The translations under genes were made by a program, and so were the position numbers. Below are positions 36,710 through 45,712 of a DNA stretch of 64,000 nt, one piece after another. Position 1 is the stretch's first letter. Each line of letters opens with the position of its first letter. The stretch lies in contig OZ024891.1 in assembly GCA_964017195.1 (NCBI GenBank), positions 10,884,458 to 10,948,457 of the forward strand, given 5' to 3'. The stretch is from Siderastrea radians. Lineage: Eukaryota; Cnidaria; Anthozoa; Scleractinia; Rhizangiidae. The notes below the pieces were generated by a model, which saw only the letters and a list, made by a program, of their open reading frames with translations, made no database searches and was not told the DNA's origin.

Positions 36710-37746
36710 GAGTATGTATGTGACCCTACCCAGCCATGCCAATCGGCAGAAATTTCCCAACAATCAAGCCAATTGGTTTAAAATTCGTTTACCTCATCCA
36801 CTCCGTTTGACGGGTGAATCCTGGCAAGTGGGACTCAGTTCCATTTCTGTACCCGACACGGGTGTTAACTTGGGTCTTTTAGTACCACCAGGACAAGCTG
36901 TGTTTGGGACCTCCTGTGTGAGAAAGCTGTCGGACAATACGTTGATCTACAAATATCACAATATGACGATGGACGCTTTGAAAGACGATGACTCTGTGTT
37001 AGATGGTGTGATTTTTATGAAAGCCTTTATAAGATGGATGAAACAACAAAAGATCAACGACTTCAAACATAACTATGAATCGGTGTCAAAACACAACGGA
37101 AAGCATACCTGCCTCTTGTTCAAATGGGACAACGACAATTTAGTGATGGACAATAGCAATGTGGGTCGACATCGATTCAGAGGCATCAACGATCTCATGC
37201 CCCATTTTGCTTTTCATTCCCTGCTGGGTCACAAAATGGGGTGGATTCAAAAAACACTCAAGGTGCATGGGTGTTGGGACCGAATCTACAAATGATCTTC
37301 CATATAGACAAAGTACCCTTCAAAGGGGTAGCCGATTTTAGAGATCACGATGGAAACCCGTTGTATTTCAAAACTTCCACGGATGCTAGTCAAGTGACAT
37401 GGTTTTGGTTGAGCCTCAGAGTGGATTGGAAATTCACCAACTTGAATATGGCTTTTCGCTCGGTGGTCAAGGAACCCACACGATCCTTACACGTATACTC
37501 CGATGTGGGTGGAAGTTCTATGGGGGGTAATCGTATGACCGATTTGTTACGAGAAATCAAGTACCGTCGAGAAGGAAGAGGCAAGGTGTATTTTGAACCC
37601 TACACATTCAGTATTTACCCGTCAGAAACCACGTGTTGGAAATGATTGAAGTTCAAATCGCCGAAACCGTGGGTGAGGGTGAAGATTTAGTGAAATTTAA
37701 ACCAGGTCATTCCATTGTAACCCTTCACTTTAAAAAGGTTAAATAA
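36705..37746 (+). pseudogene. Penton-like capsid protein gene, copy A (two frameshifts)
   Basis: It starts at ATG 36705 or 36708 with MYVTLPSHANRQKFPNNQAN, a conserved opening of the minor capsid (penton-like, single jelly roll) protein of Polintons/adintoviruses. Frames shift in an A6 run near 37,250 and in a CCC run at 37598-37600, where copy B has one more C. The coding text continues to TAA at 37744-37746. Its C-terminal third is almost identical at DNA level to copy B, while the N-terminal half differs much more. The protein would form capsid vertices. Confidence 0.7.
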
Positions 37747-37779
37747 ACCGTGTGATCAAACACCCGCAGTAGTTGAATC

Positions 37780-38835
37780 ATGTCCTTTCACGTGACCCTA
37801 CCCAGTCATGCCAATTGGCAGGAATTTCCCAACAATCAAGCCAATTGGTTCAAAATTCGTTTACAGCATCCACTCCGTTTGAGGGATGGATCCTGGCAAG
37901 TAAGATTGAATTCCATTTCGATCCCCGACACAACCGTCAACATGGATCTACTAGTACCATCAGGACAACCTCTGCTTGGTATGTCGTGTTACCGAATCGA
38001 TGTATCCAATAACATTATTTTCAAAGCGGAAAATATGCCTCTAAAAGCGGTGGAAGACGATGCCTCAGTGGTGGATGGTGTAAGTTTTATGAAAGCCTCT
38101 TTAAAGTGGTTTGACAAAAAGTTTACAGAGCGGTTTACGGCTGATTATGGTTACAAATCTATAGACAATGGAAAAAACACATGTCCCCTGTTTAAATGGG
38201 AAAACAACGATCTGCTGCTGGACAACTCCAAGGTAGTACGAAGACAAATCCTCATAGCAGGTGATGCCTATATGCCTCATTTTGGCGTTAACAGCTTTCT
38301 GGCTCTAAAAATGGGTTGGTTCACCCAAAAGTCGAATGGGGAATTTCTCATAGGTCCTAACTTGCTCATGGTGTTTCCCGATGGCAAAGTACCCGCCAAG
38401 AATGAGGCAGACTGGAAAACCCAAGACGGAAGCCCTTTGTATTATGTAAGTTCCACGGATAATCAAAAGGTACAATGGATTCATTTAAGTATGAGAGTCA
38501 GTTGAAAATTTTTCAACTTGAATGTGGCGTTTCGCTCGGTGGTCAAGGAACCCACACGATCCTTACACGTATACTCCGATGTGGGTAGTAGTTCTATGGT
38601 AGGAAATCGTATGACCGATTTGTTACGAGAAATCAAGTACCATCGAGAAGGCAGAGGCACCGTGTATTTTGAACCCCTACACATTCAGTATCTACCCGTC
38701 AGAAACCAAGTGTTGGAAATCGTGGAACTCCAAATCGCCGAAACCGTGGGGAGTGGTGAAGATTTGGTGAAATTTGGACCAGGTCATTCTATCGTGACCC
38801 TGCACTTTAAAAAGGAAGAGTCCGTTTCAAGTTGA
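37780..38835 (+). pseudogene. Penton-like capsid protein gene, copy B (one in-frame TGA)
   Basis: ATG 37780 (MSFHVTLPSHANWQEFPNNQ) runs in a single frame to TGA at 38833-38835, about 350 codons, interrupted only by TGA at 38503-38505. At the matching site copy A has TGG (Trp). This is the best-preserved long capsid frame in the element. The family role is as for copy A. Having two adjacent paralogues is unusual and suggests a tandem duplication before decay. Confidence 0.7.
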
Positions 38836-38843
38836 GTCAAACC

Positions 38844-39038
38844 ATGCCTGCTATTCGACGACAAAGAAAACAACGAGGAGGTGTTTTACCTCTAGCCACT
38901 GTGATTCCCGCTTTGGTAGCCGCTGGGAAAGCAGCTGCCTTGGGAGTCATTGGTAGTGCAGCTGGTCACCAAACCAAAAAATGGTTGGATGCCAAGCAAA
39001 AGAGGTATAAAAAGAGACGAAGTCAACGTCGTACCTAA
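38844..39038 (+). CDS. Small basic core-like protein (pX/mu-like), 64 aa
   Basis: MPAIRRQRKQRGG is followed by a hydrophobic Ala/Val-rich middle (LATVIPALVAAGKAAALG) and a very basic tail (KKRRSQRRT). This layout resembles the adenovirus pX (mu precursor) DNA-condensing protein and similar adintovirus proteins. The RGG near the N-terminus could be a protease processing site. The frame is intact. Identity rests on composition only. Confidence 0.55.
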   Translation: MPAIRRQRKQRGGVLPLATVIPALVAAGKAAALGVIGSAAGHQTKKWLDAKQKRYKKRRSQRRT

Positions 39039-39050
39039 ACAGACGACACC

Positions 39051-39354
39051 ATGCGCGGGGGAAGTGTGACACGATTTCGTACCGATGAGTCGTATGACCA
39101 AGAAGGCGCTGGTTTGTTAAAAGAGATGGTCAAAGGTGGTTTGAAGGGGGCTATATTCCGCAACCCACTCAAACTTCATAATAATACGCTTCGTGGATTG
39201 AAAAGCGGGTTAAAACGTGGTGGTGTTGAAAAAAGAAATCAGTAAAAAAGCCAAAAAAGTGCTAAAACAACCAGACGTGAAGCAAGCGGTTCAAGTGGCG
39301 AGTGCTTTGTTCCCTAAACAAGTCAAAAGAGCTCGAGACATTTTTGGTGTGTAA
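39051..39354 (+). pseudogene. Small basic virion-type protein, frameshifted
   Basis: ATG 39051 reads MRGGSVTRFRTDESY, an EGAG motif and a Lys/Gly-rich segment. A one-base shift around the A6 run at 39229-39234 is needed to continue into KKAKKVLKQPDVKQAVQVAS and on to the TAA just before 39,355. Composition suggests a DNA-binding or membrane-active core protein (adenovirus pVI/pVII-like), but no family is proven. Confidence 0.45.
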
Positions 39355-39355
39355 G

Positions 39356-39541
39356 ATGGAACTCGTTCGTTCCCGACCTCAAACGATATTGGGAAATAAA
39401 GGCATGTCTCAACCCAGTCGACCTAAATGGATCAAACGACCACCACAGAGCGGTGGATGGATTGGACCCGAGGTGGCAAAACTCCCAGGCTATGATTTGA
39501 CACACCTCTTGACACGGTATAAAAAGACACCAACCCGTTAA
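39356..39541 (+). CDS. Small protein of unknown function, 61 aa
   Basis: ATG 39356 to TAA 39541. It is Pro/Lys/Gly-rich (MSQPSRPKWIKRPPQSGGW) and sits in the compact capsid gene cluster 1 bp after the previous stop. Adintovirus-like elements have small genes here, but I cannot name this one. Confidence 0.45.
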   Translation: MELVRSRPQTILGNKGMSQPSRPKWIKRPPQSGGWIGPEVAKLPGYDLTHLLTRYKKTPTR

Positions 39542-39562
39542 CCACTAGACAGTCAATTCATC

Positions 39563-40946
39563 ATGGCAATACCGACGGATACCGTGGTCAACTCGGCCCT
39601 ACATCTTTTCAAAGTGCCACCAACGGACAATAGCATTGATGCTTACCGCATGGTGACCATTCAACCCACCACCACGGGTATTAACCCGATGGAATTTATC
39701 GTGCCTGCCTTGGACAGCTTTGTGGATTTGGGGCGTAGCTACTTTACCATGGAGTTGAGATTGAAAAAAAAGTGACAATAACAACTTGGTGGCCAACGAA
39801 AAATTGTGGCCTGTCAACAATTTGGCTCACTCCATCCTGAAACAGATTGATCTGCACTTGAATGGTACGTTGATCAGTCCTCAATCGGACACGTATCATT
39901 ACAAAGCTTACTTCGAAACCCTTACAAACTTTGACCGAACAGATGGTAAAACGGTGTTGGGACCGTAAGGATGGTTCAATCAAGTGGATTGTCCTCCTGA
40001 ATGGACAGCCAACAACACAGACAGAGCTTCCAATTCGGGTGCTGGACATGCTAGCTACCTAGCCTTGTCTGTCAACCACAAAGCGATGCTCGCTGCCATG
40101 GTGGCTGAAACCGCCGAGTATGCAGGAGGTGTCACCAGATCCTTGGTGTTTAAACCACATCTGGAAGTGTTTCACACGGGCAAAGTGATGGTACCTGGTG
40201 TAGAAATCAAGATCAAATTTCATTTTAATAGCCCTAACCTGTTCCTCAATGGAGTCGGTTTGGCCGGTCGGCTTAAAGAAGAGGATGTGAAAATTCGCTT
40301 TCACCTGTGTCAGCTACGACTCAATGAAACGGTGTACATGAATCTAGCACCCAAAAGACACGACGAGGAGGCTGTGGCGGTGTACCCCACCGTGTGAAGT
40401 GAAATTCGCACCTTCAGCATGGAAAGCACCCTAACCCGCTTTGAGATTCGAGATCTGTTTCAAAATCGAGTACCCGATCGTATGATTGTGGGATTGTTGG
40501 ACAGTCGAGCGTTCAATGGAGATGTGACTCGAGACCCCTTTTGCTTCCAGAAATTTGGTTTGACCTCCATCAAGCAGATTGTCAAAGGAGAAGAATACCC
40601 TTATGAAACCTTAGAGCTCATAGGAAACAACTCCAGCAAGGATTTGTTAGGCTACTTTAGGTATCTACAAGCCAGTGGTGCCTGGTGTAAGCTGAAAGGC
40701 AACATGGTGGAAAAAGATGATTGGGGACAAGACAAAGGATGCACCCTTTTCATGTACGACAATGTAGCCAATGGGTGTGCTGACAGTCGAAACCTCAACC
40801 CTAAACAGTCTGGAGACTTGCAGCTTAAATTGGAATTCAGAGCAGCTCCGGGCAACAATATAACCGTGATCGTAGACGGTGAATTTGAGAACCTCATTGA
40901 AGTCGACAAGAACGGAGCTGTGCTGTACGACATTTACCAACACTAA
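39563..40946 (+). pseudogene. Major capsid (hexon-like, double jelly roll) gene, three breaks
   Basis: ATG 39563 (MAIPTDTVVNSALHLFKVPP) begins about 460 codons typical of Polinton/adintovirus major capsid protein: ITVHLNGTL-like text appears as IDLHLNGTLISPQSDTYHYK near residue 100, and an adenovirus-hexon-like length and position agree. Breaks: one base too many in an A8 run at 39766-39773, TAA at 39966-39968 and TGA at 40395-40397. The reading then runs clean to TAA 40944-40946. Trimers of this protein would form the capsid faces. It lies directly before the protease gene. Confidence 0.8.
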
Positions 40947-40948
40947 AT

Positions 40949-41487
40949 ATGGAGCACGTGGCATTGACAGATCAACAGTTGTCCTATTTAGCCAGAGAGG
41001 ATCCTTGCTTAAAACGTGTGTTTTACGGAACAGTCCCTTGTGATGGTTTACCCAAGTCACCCGTCAAAGACACACCTAGGGGTTACATTGTCAATACAGA
41101 CCCTCACGATCAACCAGGTCAACACTGGATTGCCCTATGGACACAGAACAATGTGTGCGAAGTGATGGACAGTTATGCCCTACCACTCGATGTGTACCAT
41201 CAAGCCACCCCTTTGAAACAGTGGGTTATGAAACATTGGAAATATGTCGTGACCAATGGAAGTTCCTTCAAGGTCTTCACAGTAAAGCGTGTGGACATTA
41301 TGCACTCATGTATTTGAAAATCAAAGCTTGTGGAGGGAATCTGCAAGATTTTGTCAAACACTTTTCTGAGTATGATCGTGTCAACAATGATCACCTAGTG
41401 GGTGAATTCGTTAAACAATGTATTGTGAATGAAAACGTATGGTCGTGTGGTGGCCATCAAAGTTGTAACTCTCGATGTGACCAATAA
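40949..41487 (+). pseudogene. Adenain-like cysteine protease gene, frameshifted
   Basis: ATG 40949 lies 2 bp after the capsid stop. PGQHWIALW carries the catalytic His, EVMDSYA the acidic residue, and, after a one-base shift near 41,262-41,270, SKACGHYALMYL carries the catalytic Cys. The order His-Asp-Cys and spacing fit the adenovirus protease (C5) family used by Polintons to process virion proteins. Several neighbouring small proteins have xxGG or xGxG sites that could be its substrates. It ends at TAA 41485-41487. Confidence 0.8.
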
Positions 41488-41525
41488 AAGTACAAGTGCA
41501 CTATCCATGGTTGTCATTCTTAATC

Positions 41526-42178
41526 ATGTCGTTTCAGTTTCACACACCTTCCTCCATTTTGGTGGTAGGACCCTCGGGATGTGGTAAAACGGTGTTTACG
41601 GAAAAACTACTGGTAGACAATTTGGACTTGTTTGAAAATCCACCTTCTGACATTCATTATTGTTATGGGGCATGGCAAGATCGATTTCAATCCATGAAAG
41701 TCCATGGAATAGAATTTCACGAAGGGATTCCTGAATATCAAGACTTGGTGCAATAGTTTCCCCAAGGTGGAGGGATTTTGGTGTTGGACGATTTGATGGA
41801 TGAGGGAAGCGGTGATAAACGGGTGTTGGATCTTTTTACCAAACATTCTCATCATCAAAATGTCACGGTACTCTACTTGTGTCAACACATGTTTCCCGTC
41901 GGTAAATATGCCAAAAGCATTTCTCGCAACGCGCATTACATTGTGGCCTTTAAAAACCCCGCGATCAATTGGGTGTACGCAATGTCTTACTACAATCGTT
42001 TCCCACCGAGTGGAAAGACTGTTTAGACACGTTTCATCATATTACCAGTCGACTTTTTGGTTACATGCTCATGGATTTACATCCAGCCTCTTCTGACCAA
42101 CATCGATTGTATGCTCATGTGTTAAAAGACGAAGGATGGACTCGAGCCTATCAAAAACGTCGTGATGATTGGCAGTAG
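41526..42178 (+). pseudogene. Genome-packaging ATPase (FtsK/HerA type), one TAG and one frameshift
   Basis: ATG 41526 (MSFQFHTPSSILVVGPSG) with Walker A GPSGCGKT at about 41,568-41,591 and Walker B ILVLDDLMDE near 41,780. TAG at 41754-41756 sits just before the Walker B strand. One base appears to be missing in the CCCC run at 41957-41960, after which the frame reads VRNVLLQSFPTEWKD and LMDLHPASSD to TAG 42178. The family pumps DNA into capsids. About 217 codons is normal for Polintons. Confidence 0.85.
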
Positions 42179-42401
42179 TGAAAGATTTTGGATGTGTTGG
42201 GAAAAAGTGGTTGGAGATTATTTGCACAGCATGCGATTGGATGACATGGATTACCCAACCATGCTAAAGGTATATAATTTGGTTCGACAACGACAACCTA
42301 TTGACCATGTCATTCGACATTACAACGAAACCTATTTTCGTGAACTGGTGTGGACCTTGAAACGTAGAGCTTACAAACTTTCTTACGAGCATGATGGATG
42401 A
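42165..42401 (+). CDS. Unknown Polinton protein, 78 aa
   Basis: ATG 42165 overlaps the end of the ATPase, and the stop overlaps the next ATG (42391). It is Trp/Tyr/Arg-rich (ERFWMCWEKVVGDYLHSMRL) and intact. Tight overlaps support it as a real gene. Function unknown. Confidence 0.5.
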   Translation: MIGSSERFWMCWEKVVGDYLHSMRLDDMDYPTMLKVYNLVRQRQPIDHVIRHYNETYFRELVWTLKRRAYKLSYEHDG

Positions 42402-42981
42402 AAGATCAAGGGTGATATTAGTCCCTCTGGTTACTAACATGGAACCCGAACTTGTACGACGATTGAATGTCTTGTATGGTTTTTACCATCGACAATGGTG
42501 GTGTTACCAACACAGATGGAACAGATTCAAGTTGTATCATACTTTATTGAACGGATTGGTGTTGTTTTTGGTCGCCACAGGAATGATTGTGGGTCCCGTG
42601 TTAAAACACAGTACGTTGGTGGCGTGTTTGGCAGCCGTGGGTACCTTTGTTAAAGGATGAAACGATTTTAAACATTATCGTTTCAAGTTGATGATGAGTC
42701 AATTTGCCTATACAACCTATGCTAAAGCTTTGATCGAATTGCGAACGTATGTAGGAGGGATGCCTCCGGATGGATTAGAAGGGTTTTTGATTAAAATGCA
42801 AACGTTGGATGACATCATTGTCGCTTTTACACCGCCTATACCCAAACAATGTGTGCAAAAGTATCAAAAAACCTATCAATCATGTGAGGTGGATGGCTTT
42901 AAAAACCCTGATAGCCCTTTACAATCAATACCATGGTTGTTCGGAGAAGAAGGCGAAGGAAACAACGAGGAGGCGCCCTAA
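42391..42981 (+). pseudogene. Membrane protein gene with one in-frame TGA
   Basis: ATG 42391 gives an Arg-rich N-terminus, then two closely spaced hydrophobic helices (LLNGLVLFLVATGMIVGPVL and LVACLAAVGTFV), then TGA at 42658-42660, then a further 100 codons in the same frame to TAA 42981. Downstream composition stays coding-like (MSQFAYTTYAKALIELRTYV). A virion or morphogenesis membrane protein is plausible; the family is not recognised. Confidence 0.5.
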
Positions 42982-43145
42982 TTCGTCGCAAACCTCGTTT
43001 GGTGGATAAAATTGCTCAAGGTGCGAGTATGTTTCTAGCCGGACCGGCACCTACGTTTACCACCGGGTTTGTTAAATTGGGGAGTCAAGCTTTAAAAGGG
43101 ATCACCGACAATATTCGACATTATCGAAAACGCAAGCGGCGATGA
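42933..43145 (+). CDS. Small very basic core-like protein, 70 aa
   Basis: MVVRRRRRRKQRGGALIRRK, then a mixed middle and a basic tail (HYRKRKRR). The N-terminal RKQRGG matches that of the protein at 38,844, suggesting a shared processing or DNA-binding signal. It overlaps the preceding gene by 49 nt, and its stop overlaps the next ATG (ATGA). Confidence 0.55.
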   Translation: MVVRRRRRRKQRGGALIRRKPRLVDKIAQGASMFLAGPAPTFTTGFVKLGSQALKGITDNIRHYRKRKRR

Positions 43146-43471
43146 AACGACTACAACGTCAGCTACCCTTTTTACATTCGGTGTTACAACAAGCCAATCG
43201 GATGAAACGACAAGATCTTTTAAAACATGCCAATGCCGATCAAATCAATGCTGTGAGTGAATTGGCCTTGAACCTTTTAAGAAACAGGATTCTGATGACA
43301 CCACAGGTGATGGCTAAACTTCGTCCTCATAAAGAAGTCTTGCGTGGTTTGGGTCAACGTAAACATTCGGTGAAAAAACGTCGTGAGATGTTAATACAAC
43401 AGCAAGGGAGTGGATTATTTCGAGGTCTCTACTGTGTCCTGTGTCAGTGTTTAAATAAGAGGACTCATTGA
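43142..43471 (+). CDS. Conserved-type Polinton small protein, 109 aa
   Basis: ATG 43142, helical and Lys/Leu-rich (KRQDLLKHANADQINAVSEL, NLLRNRILM) with a QQQGSGLF motif near the C-terminus. This pattern of Leu-rich helices plus a GSG-type C-terminal site is seen in small conserved adintovirus/Polinton proteins of unknown function. Intact. Confidence 0.5.
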   Translation: MKRLQRQLPFLHSVLQQANRMKRQDLLKHANADQINAVSELALNLLRNRILMTPQVMAKLRPHKEVLRGLGQRKHSVKKRREMLIQQQGSGLFRGLYCVLCQCLNKRTH

Positions 43472-43494
43472 GAGGGTTGACACTTGGAATCGTC

Positions 43495-44028
43495 ATGGAA
43501 GAAGTCTACATGATTCCTAAAGCTGAGTTGGACCAATTGATTCAACATTATAAAGGAGAAATCACCGAAAATGCTCAGTTGACTAAAGCAGCTACCTTAG
43601 CCGCCAAGAAACATCTTTGGCTCAATTCGGGATTACCACCTCCTATTATCAATGCCAACATCAAACCAATGGGTCGTGAATTGACCAAACTGACTAAACA
43701 CATTCGTCAATTTCCTGGAGGGGTAGGTCCTGGTGCTCCCCCAGAAGAAGAACCATCCGAAGCTGATTTAGTCACAGGTCCGGTGGATCAATGGTTGAAA
43801 AAAATGATAAAAGGCACCCCCACTACCCCTAAACCTATCATACCTTCCCAGAAGACGAAAGCGTCCAAACCTAAATCACGACGACAATTACCAAGTCGAC
43901 CCGATTCCAAACCAGAACCCAAGAAAAGAAAAAAGACAGAAGTGGAACGCTTACAACCGTTACCAGGTTGGCAAGATTGGGCACAAGGTAGAAAGTTGAG
44001 GCGTCGATTGGATTACGACAGCGATTAA
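43495..44028 (+). CDS. Virion-type scaffold or coiled-coil protein, 177 aa, unknown
   Basis: ATG 43495 (MEEVYMIPKAELDQLIQHYK) gives an N-terminal helical segment that could form a coiled coil, then a long Pro/Lys/Ser-rich tail (PTTPKPIIPSQKTKASKPKS) and a Trp-containing C-terminus (LPGWQDWAQG). A frame open further upstream to 43468 lacks an ATG. Intact. The disordered basic tail suggests DNA or capsid binding. Confidence 0.5.
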   Translation: MEEVYMIPKAELDQLIQHYKGEITENAQLTKAATLAAKKHLWLNSGLPPPIINANIKPMGRELTKLTKHIRQFPGGVGPGAPPEEEPSEADLVTGPVDQWLKKMIKGTPTTPKPIIPSQKTKASKPKSRRQLPSRPDSKPEPKKRKKTEVERLQPLPGWQDWAQGRKLRRRLDYDSD

Positions 44029-44031
44029 AAC

Positions 44032-44382
44032 ATGGTCGGCAAACGAAAAGTAAGCAAAAGACAAAGAACTGGAGGGGCGGTGGATATTCAAAAAGCTTTG
44101 TCCAAAACAGGCATCGAATTTCATTGGCCTGGATATCAATACTTGGGGCCTGCAACGAAATTGGAAAAACGTCTTAAACGAGGGGATCCTGGTATTAATC
44201 AGTTGGACAAGATTGCAAAACAACACGACATTGATTACGCTCGAGCAGGGAATGATTTAGCAGCTAAATGGAAAGCAGATACTAAGATGATCAAAGCGAT
44301 TGATCGACTGCCTGGCAAGAAAACCATACCAGAACGCATTGTGAAAAAAATTATGCAAGCCAAAAAACGACTCAAAGTGTAA
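44032..44382 (+). CDS. Phospholipase A2-like protein (parvovirus VP1u type), 116 aa
   Basis: ATG 44032 with a basic head and QRTGGAVD, then YLGPATKLEKRLKRGDPG and AKQHDIDYARAG. YLGP plus HDxxY is the calcium-loop/catalytic-His signature of the viral PLA2-like domain found in parvovirus VP1 and in many adintoviruses, where it helps membrane penetration. The classical Gly-Asn after YLGP is changed to Ala-Thr, so activity is uncertain. Intact frame, ending a few bases before AATAAA. Confidence 0.7.
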   Translation: MVGKRKVSKRQRTGGAVDIQKALSKTGIEFHWPGYQYLGPATKLEKRLKRGDPGINQLDKIAKQHDIDYARAGNDLAAKWKADTKMIKAIDRLPGKKTIPERIVKKIMQAKKRLKV

Positions 44383-44384
44383 TC

Positions 44385-44422
44385 AATAAAAGAGTCATCA
44401 ATTGATTTAGTGTGTGTTTATT
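44385..44422. terminator. Convergent poly(A) signals
   Basis: AATAAA on the plus strand at 44385-44390 and on the minus strand at 44417-44422 (TTTATT), only 26 bp apart, separate the rightward late genes from the leftward group. This is compact, virus-like economy. Confidence 0.75.
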
Positions 44423-44627
44423 GATTCCAAAAATACATTAAAGCAACATGTTGTCTACATTTCGTCAAATCTCTCCAATTAGCCTCTGTGGCTCTCCATC
44501 CTTGTTGTTCTAACACGGTTCTCATGGGTTGAATACATGGATGAGGTTTAGCAAACGCTATTTCTCTTAAGACATGTTCGGGTCCACAAGCACAAATGTT
44601 CCAAACTTGGTATAAACTGGTGTGCAC
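44418..44627 (-). CDS. Small minus-strand Polinton protein, 69 aa, unknown
   Basis: ATG at 44627 to the stop at 44418, which overlaps the minus-strand poly(A) signal. Contains CACGPEH and a Trp/Arg-rich tail. It starts 9 bp after the stop of the next upstream minus gene. Intact but unrecognised. Confidence 0.45.
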   Translation of the reverse strand: MHTSLYQVWNICACGPEHVLREIAFAKPHPCIQPMRTVLEQQGWRATEANWRDLTKCRQHVALMYFWNQ

Positions 44628-44635
44628 CTAAAAGT

Positions 44636-45298
44636 TTAAGGATGTTCCGTCAACCATTGATAAAATAAATAAGTTTCTTGTTTGGGACAATGCACATGGG
44701 TTTTACGATGATGACCACAGGAACAACCAGGATCAAATCCACTCCAAATGAGTTGGTCGGCTTTAGGACAATGAAACCATTCCAAATTCACATGGGGAAT
44801 ATGTAAACGGGTCAACAAGTCTCTTTCAATTGTACCCCCTTTGTAAGCTACCACATATTGATCCTCTGAACGTAGCGTTTTATACACGGTTTGGATGACA
44901 CATTCCGCTAAATTCAACGGTAAGGCTTTTTCCTCCGGGGGTGCATCAAAAGGCAATCCGTGCACACGATGATACACATAATTCACCGTGCGCCTATCTT
45001 TGACGGGTAACGAGGCATAGGTGATCGGGCTGGTAAAATGAACACTGTGGGCCTGTCCTTGAATGTCACACCATCCTGCGTCACGAATCAAAAAGGGTTG
45101 TTGACTCACACGGTATCCGTCCAAATCCAAAATCATACAAATAGAACGCAAATCTTGGTAAAGGTGAATAGGTGCGGGACAACACTCATGATGGGCAGGT
45201 TTTTGACAACAGGGAGTGATGGGTACTCCACCATCGTCGGTATGACAAACACAACATACCTCTTCCAGTCGTTCTCGATGACATTGTCGAGCCGCCAT
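44636..45298 (-). CDS. Minus-strand protein with two zinc clusters and a possible exonuclease fold, 220 aa
   Basis: ATG 45298, intact. Residues about 12-45 hold CCVCHTDDGGVPITPCCQ and HHECC, a cross-brace-like zinc site. The middle has ICMILDLDGYRV with acidic residues, and VAYKGGTIERDLLTRLHIPH, VNLEW and CPKAD. The end has CSCGHHRKTHVHCP. The D-x-D strand, KGG and Glu/Asp placement suggest an RNase H-like (DEDD) exonuclease, but this is weak and I cannot align it. It is one of few intact genes of more than 200 codons in the element. Confidence 0.5.
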   Translation of the reverse strand: MAARQCHRERLEEVCCVCHTDDGGVPITPCCQKPAHHECCPAPIHLYQDLRSICMILDLDGYRVSQQPFLIRDAGWCDIQGQAHSVHFTSPITYASLPVKDRRTVNYVYHRVHGLPFDAPPEEKALPLNLAECVIQTVYKTLRSEDQYVVAYKGGTIERDLLTRLHIPHVNLEWFHCPKADQLIWSGFDPGCSCGHHRKTHVHCPKQETYLFYQWLTEHP

Positions 45299-45315
45299 CT
45301 TTTCGATCTTGTCCT

Positions 45316-45525
45316 TTATTTCGGGCGGTAAGATGTCCCAGTAGCTTTGTGCCTACATGTCGAACAGCAAAAGTCTAGTCCCTGAATAAACCAGTCACAT
45401 GTCAACTGTGGGTACATTGTTGGGTGGTCTTCTCTTTTTAACTGAGTAGCAAAGGTTTCCAATCTGGTGTCGTTCAAAAACGCAACCTCTTGGCGAAACT
45501 TGACTATCTTTTGACTCACTGACAT
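45316..45525 (-). CDS. Small minus-strand protein, 69 aa, Cys motif at C-terminus
   Basis: ATG 45525. An N-terminal helical part (QKIVKFRQEVAFLNDTRLET) and a C-terminal GLDFCCSTCRHKATG with three Cys and a His. It is the first gene of the leftward group, 17 bp before the next ATG. Possibly a zinc-binding accessory protein; family unknown. Confidence 0.45.
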   Translation of the reverse strand: MSVSQKIVKFRQEVAFLNDTRLETFATQLKREDHPTMYPQLTCDWFIQGLDFCCSTCRHKATGTSYRPK

Positions 45526-45712
45526 CTTTCTATGAAGTGATAAACTTTGCTATGTCCAATGCCATCACCCTCTCAAGGGACCGCACTTGCCTGAACATGT
45601 TCCAATTTCCATAGGGTTTGACTATATAGTAGATGGATGCATTGTGATTCACTGTTCGTTGTAACATATCTCGTTCATAGTCACATCTTGAGTCCTCGTT
45701 TTATTCCAACAT
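45526..45712. promoter_or_regulatory. Divergent intergenic region between the leftward genes and the DNA polymerase
   Basis: The 187-bp gap between ATG 45525 (minus) and the polymerase start (plus) must hold both promoters. It contains an A+T patch GACTATATAGTAG (about 45,622) as a TATA candidate. No repeats are seen. Confidence 0.4.

Noticed and set aside
39766..39776. A8 run in the hexon gene as a programmed frameshift site
   Set aside because: The downstream coding frame needs a +1 change, whereas A-AAA-AAG slippery sites give -1; other breaks in the same gene also point to mutation or sequence error.
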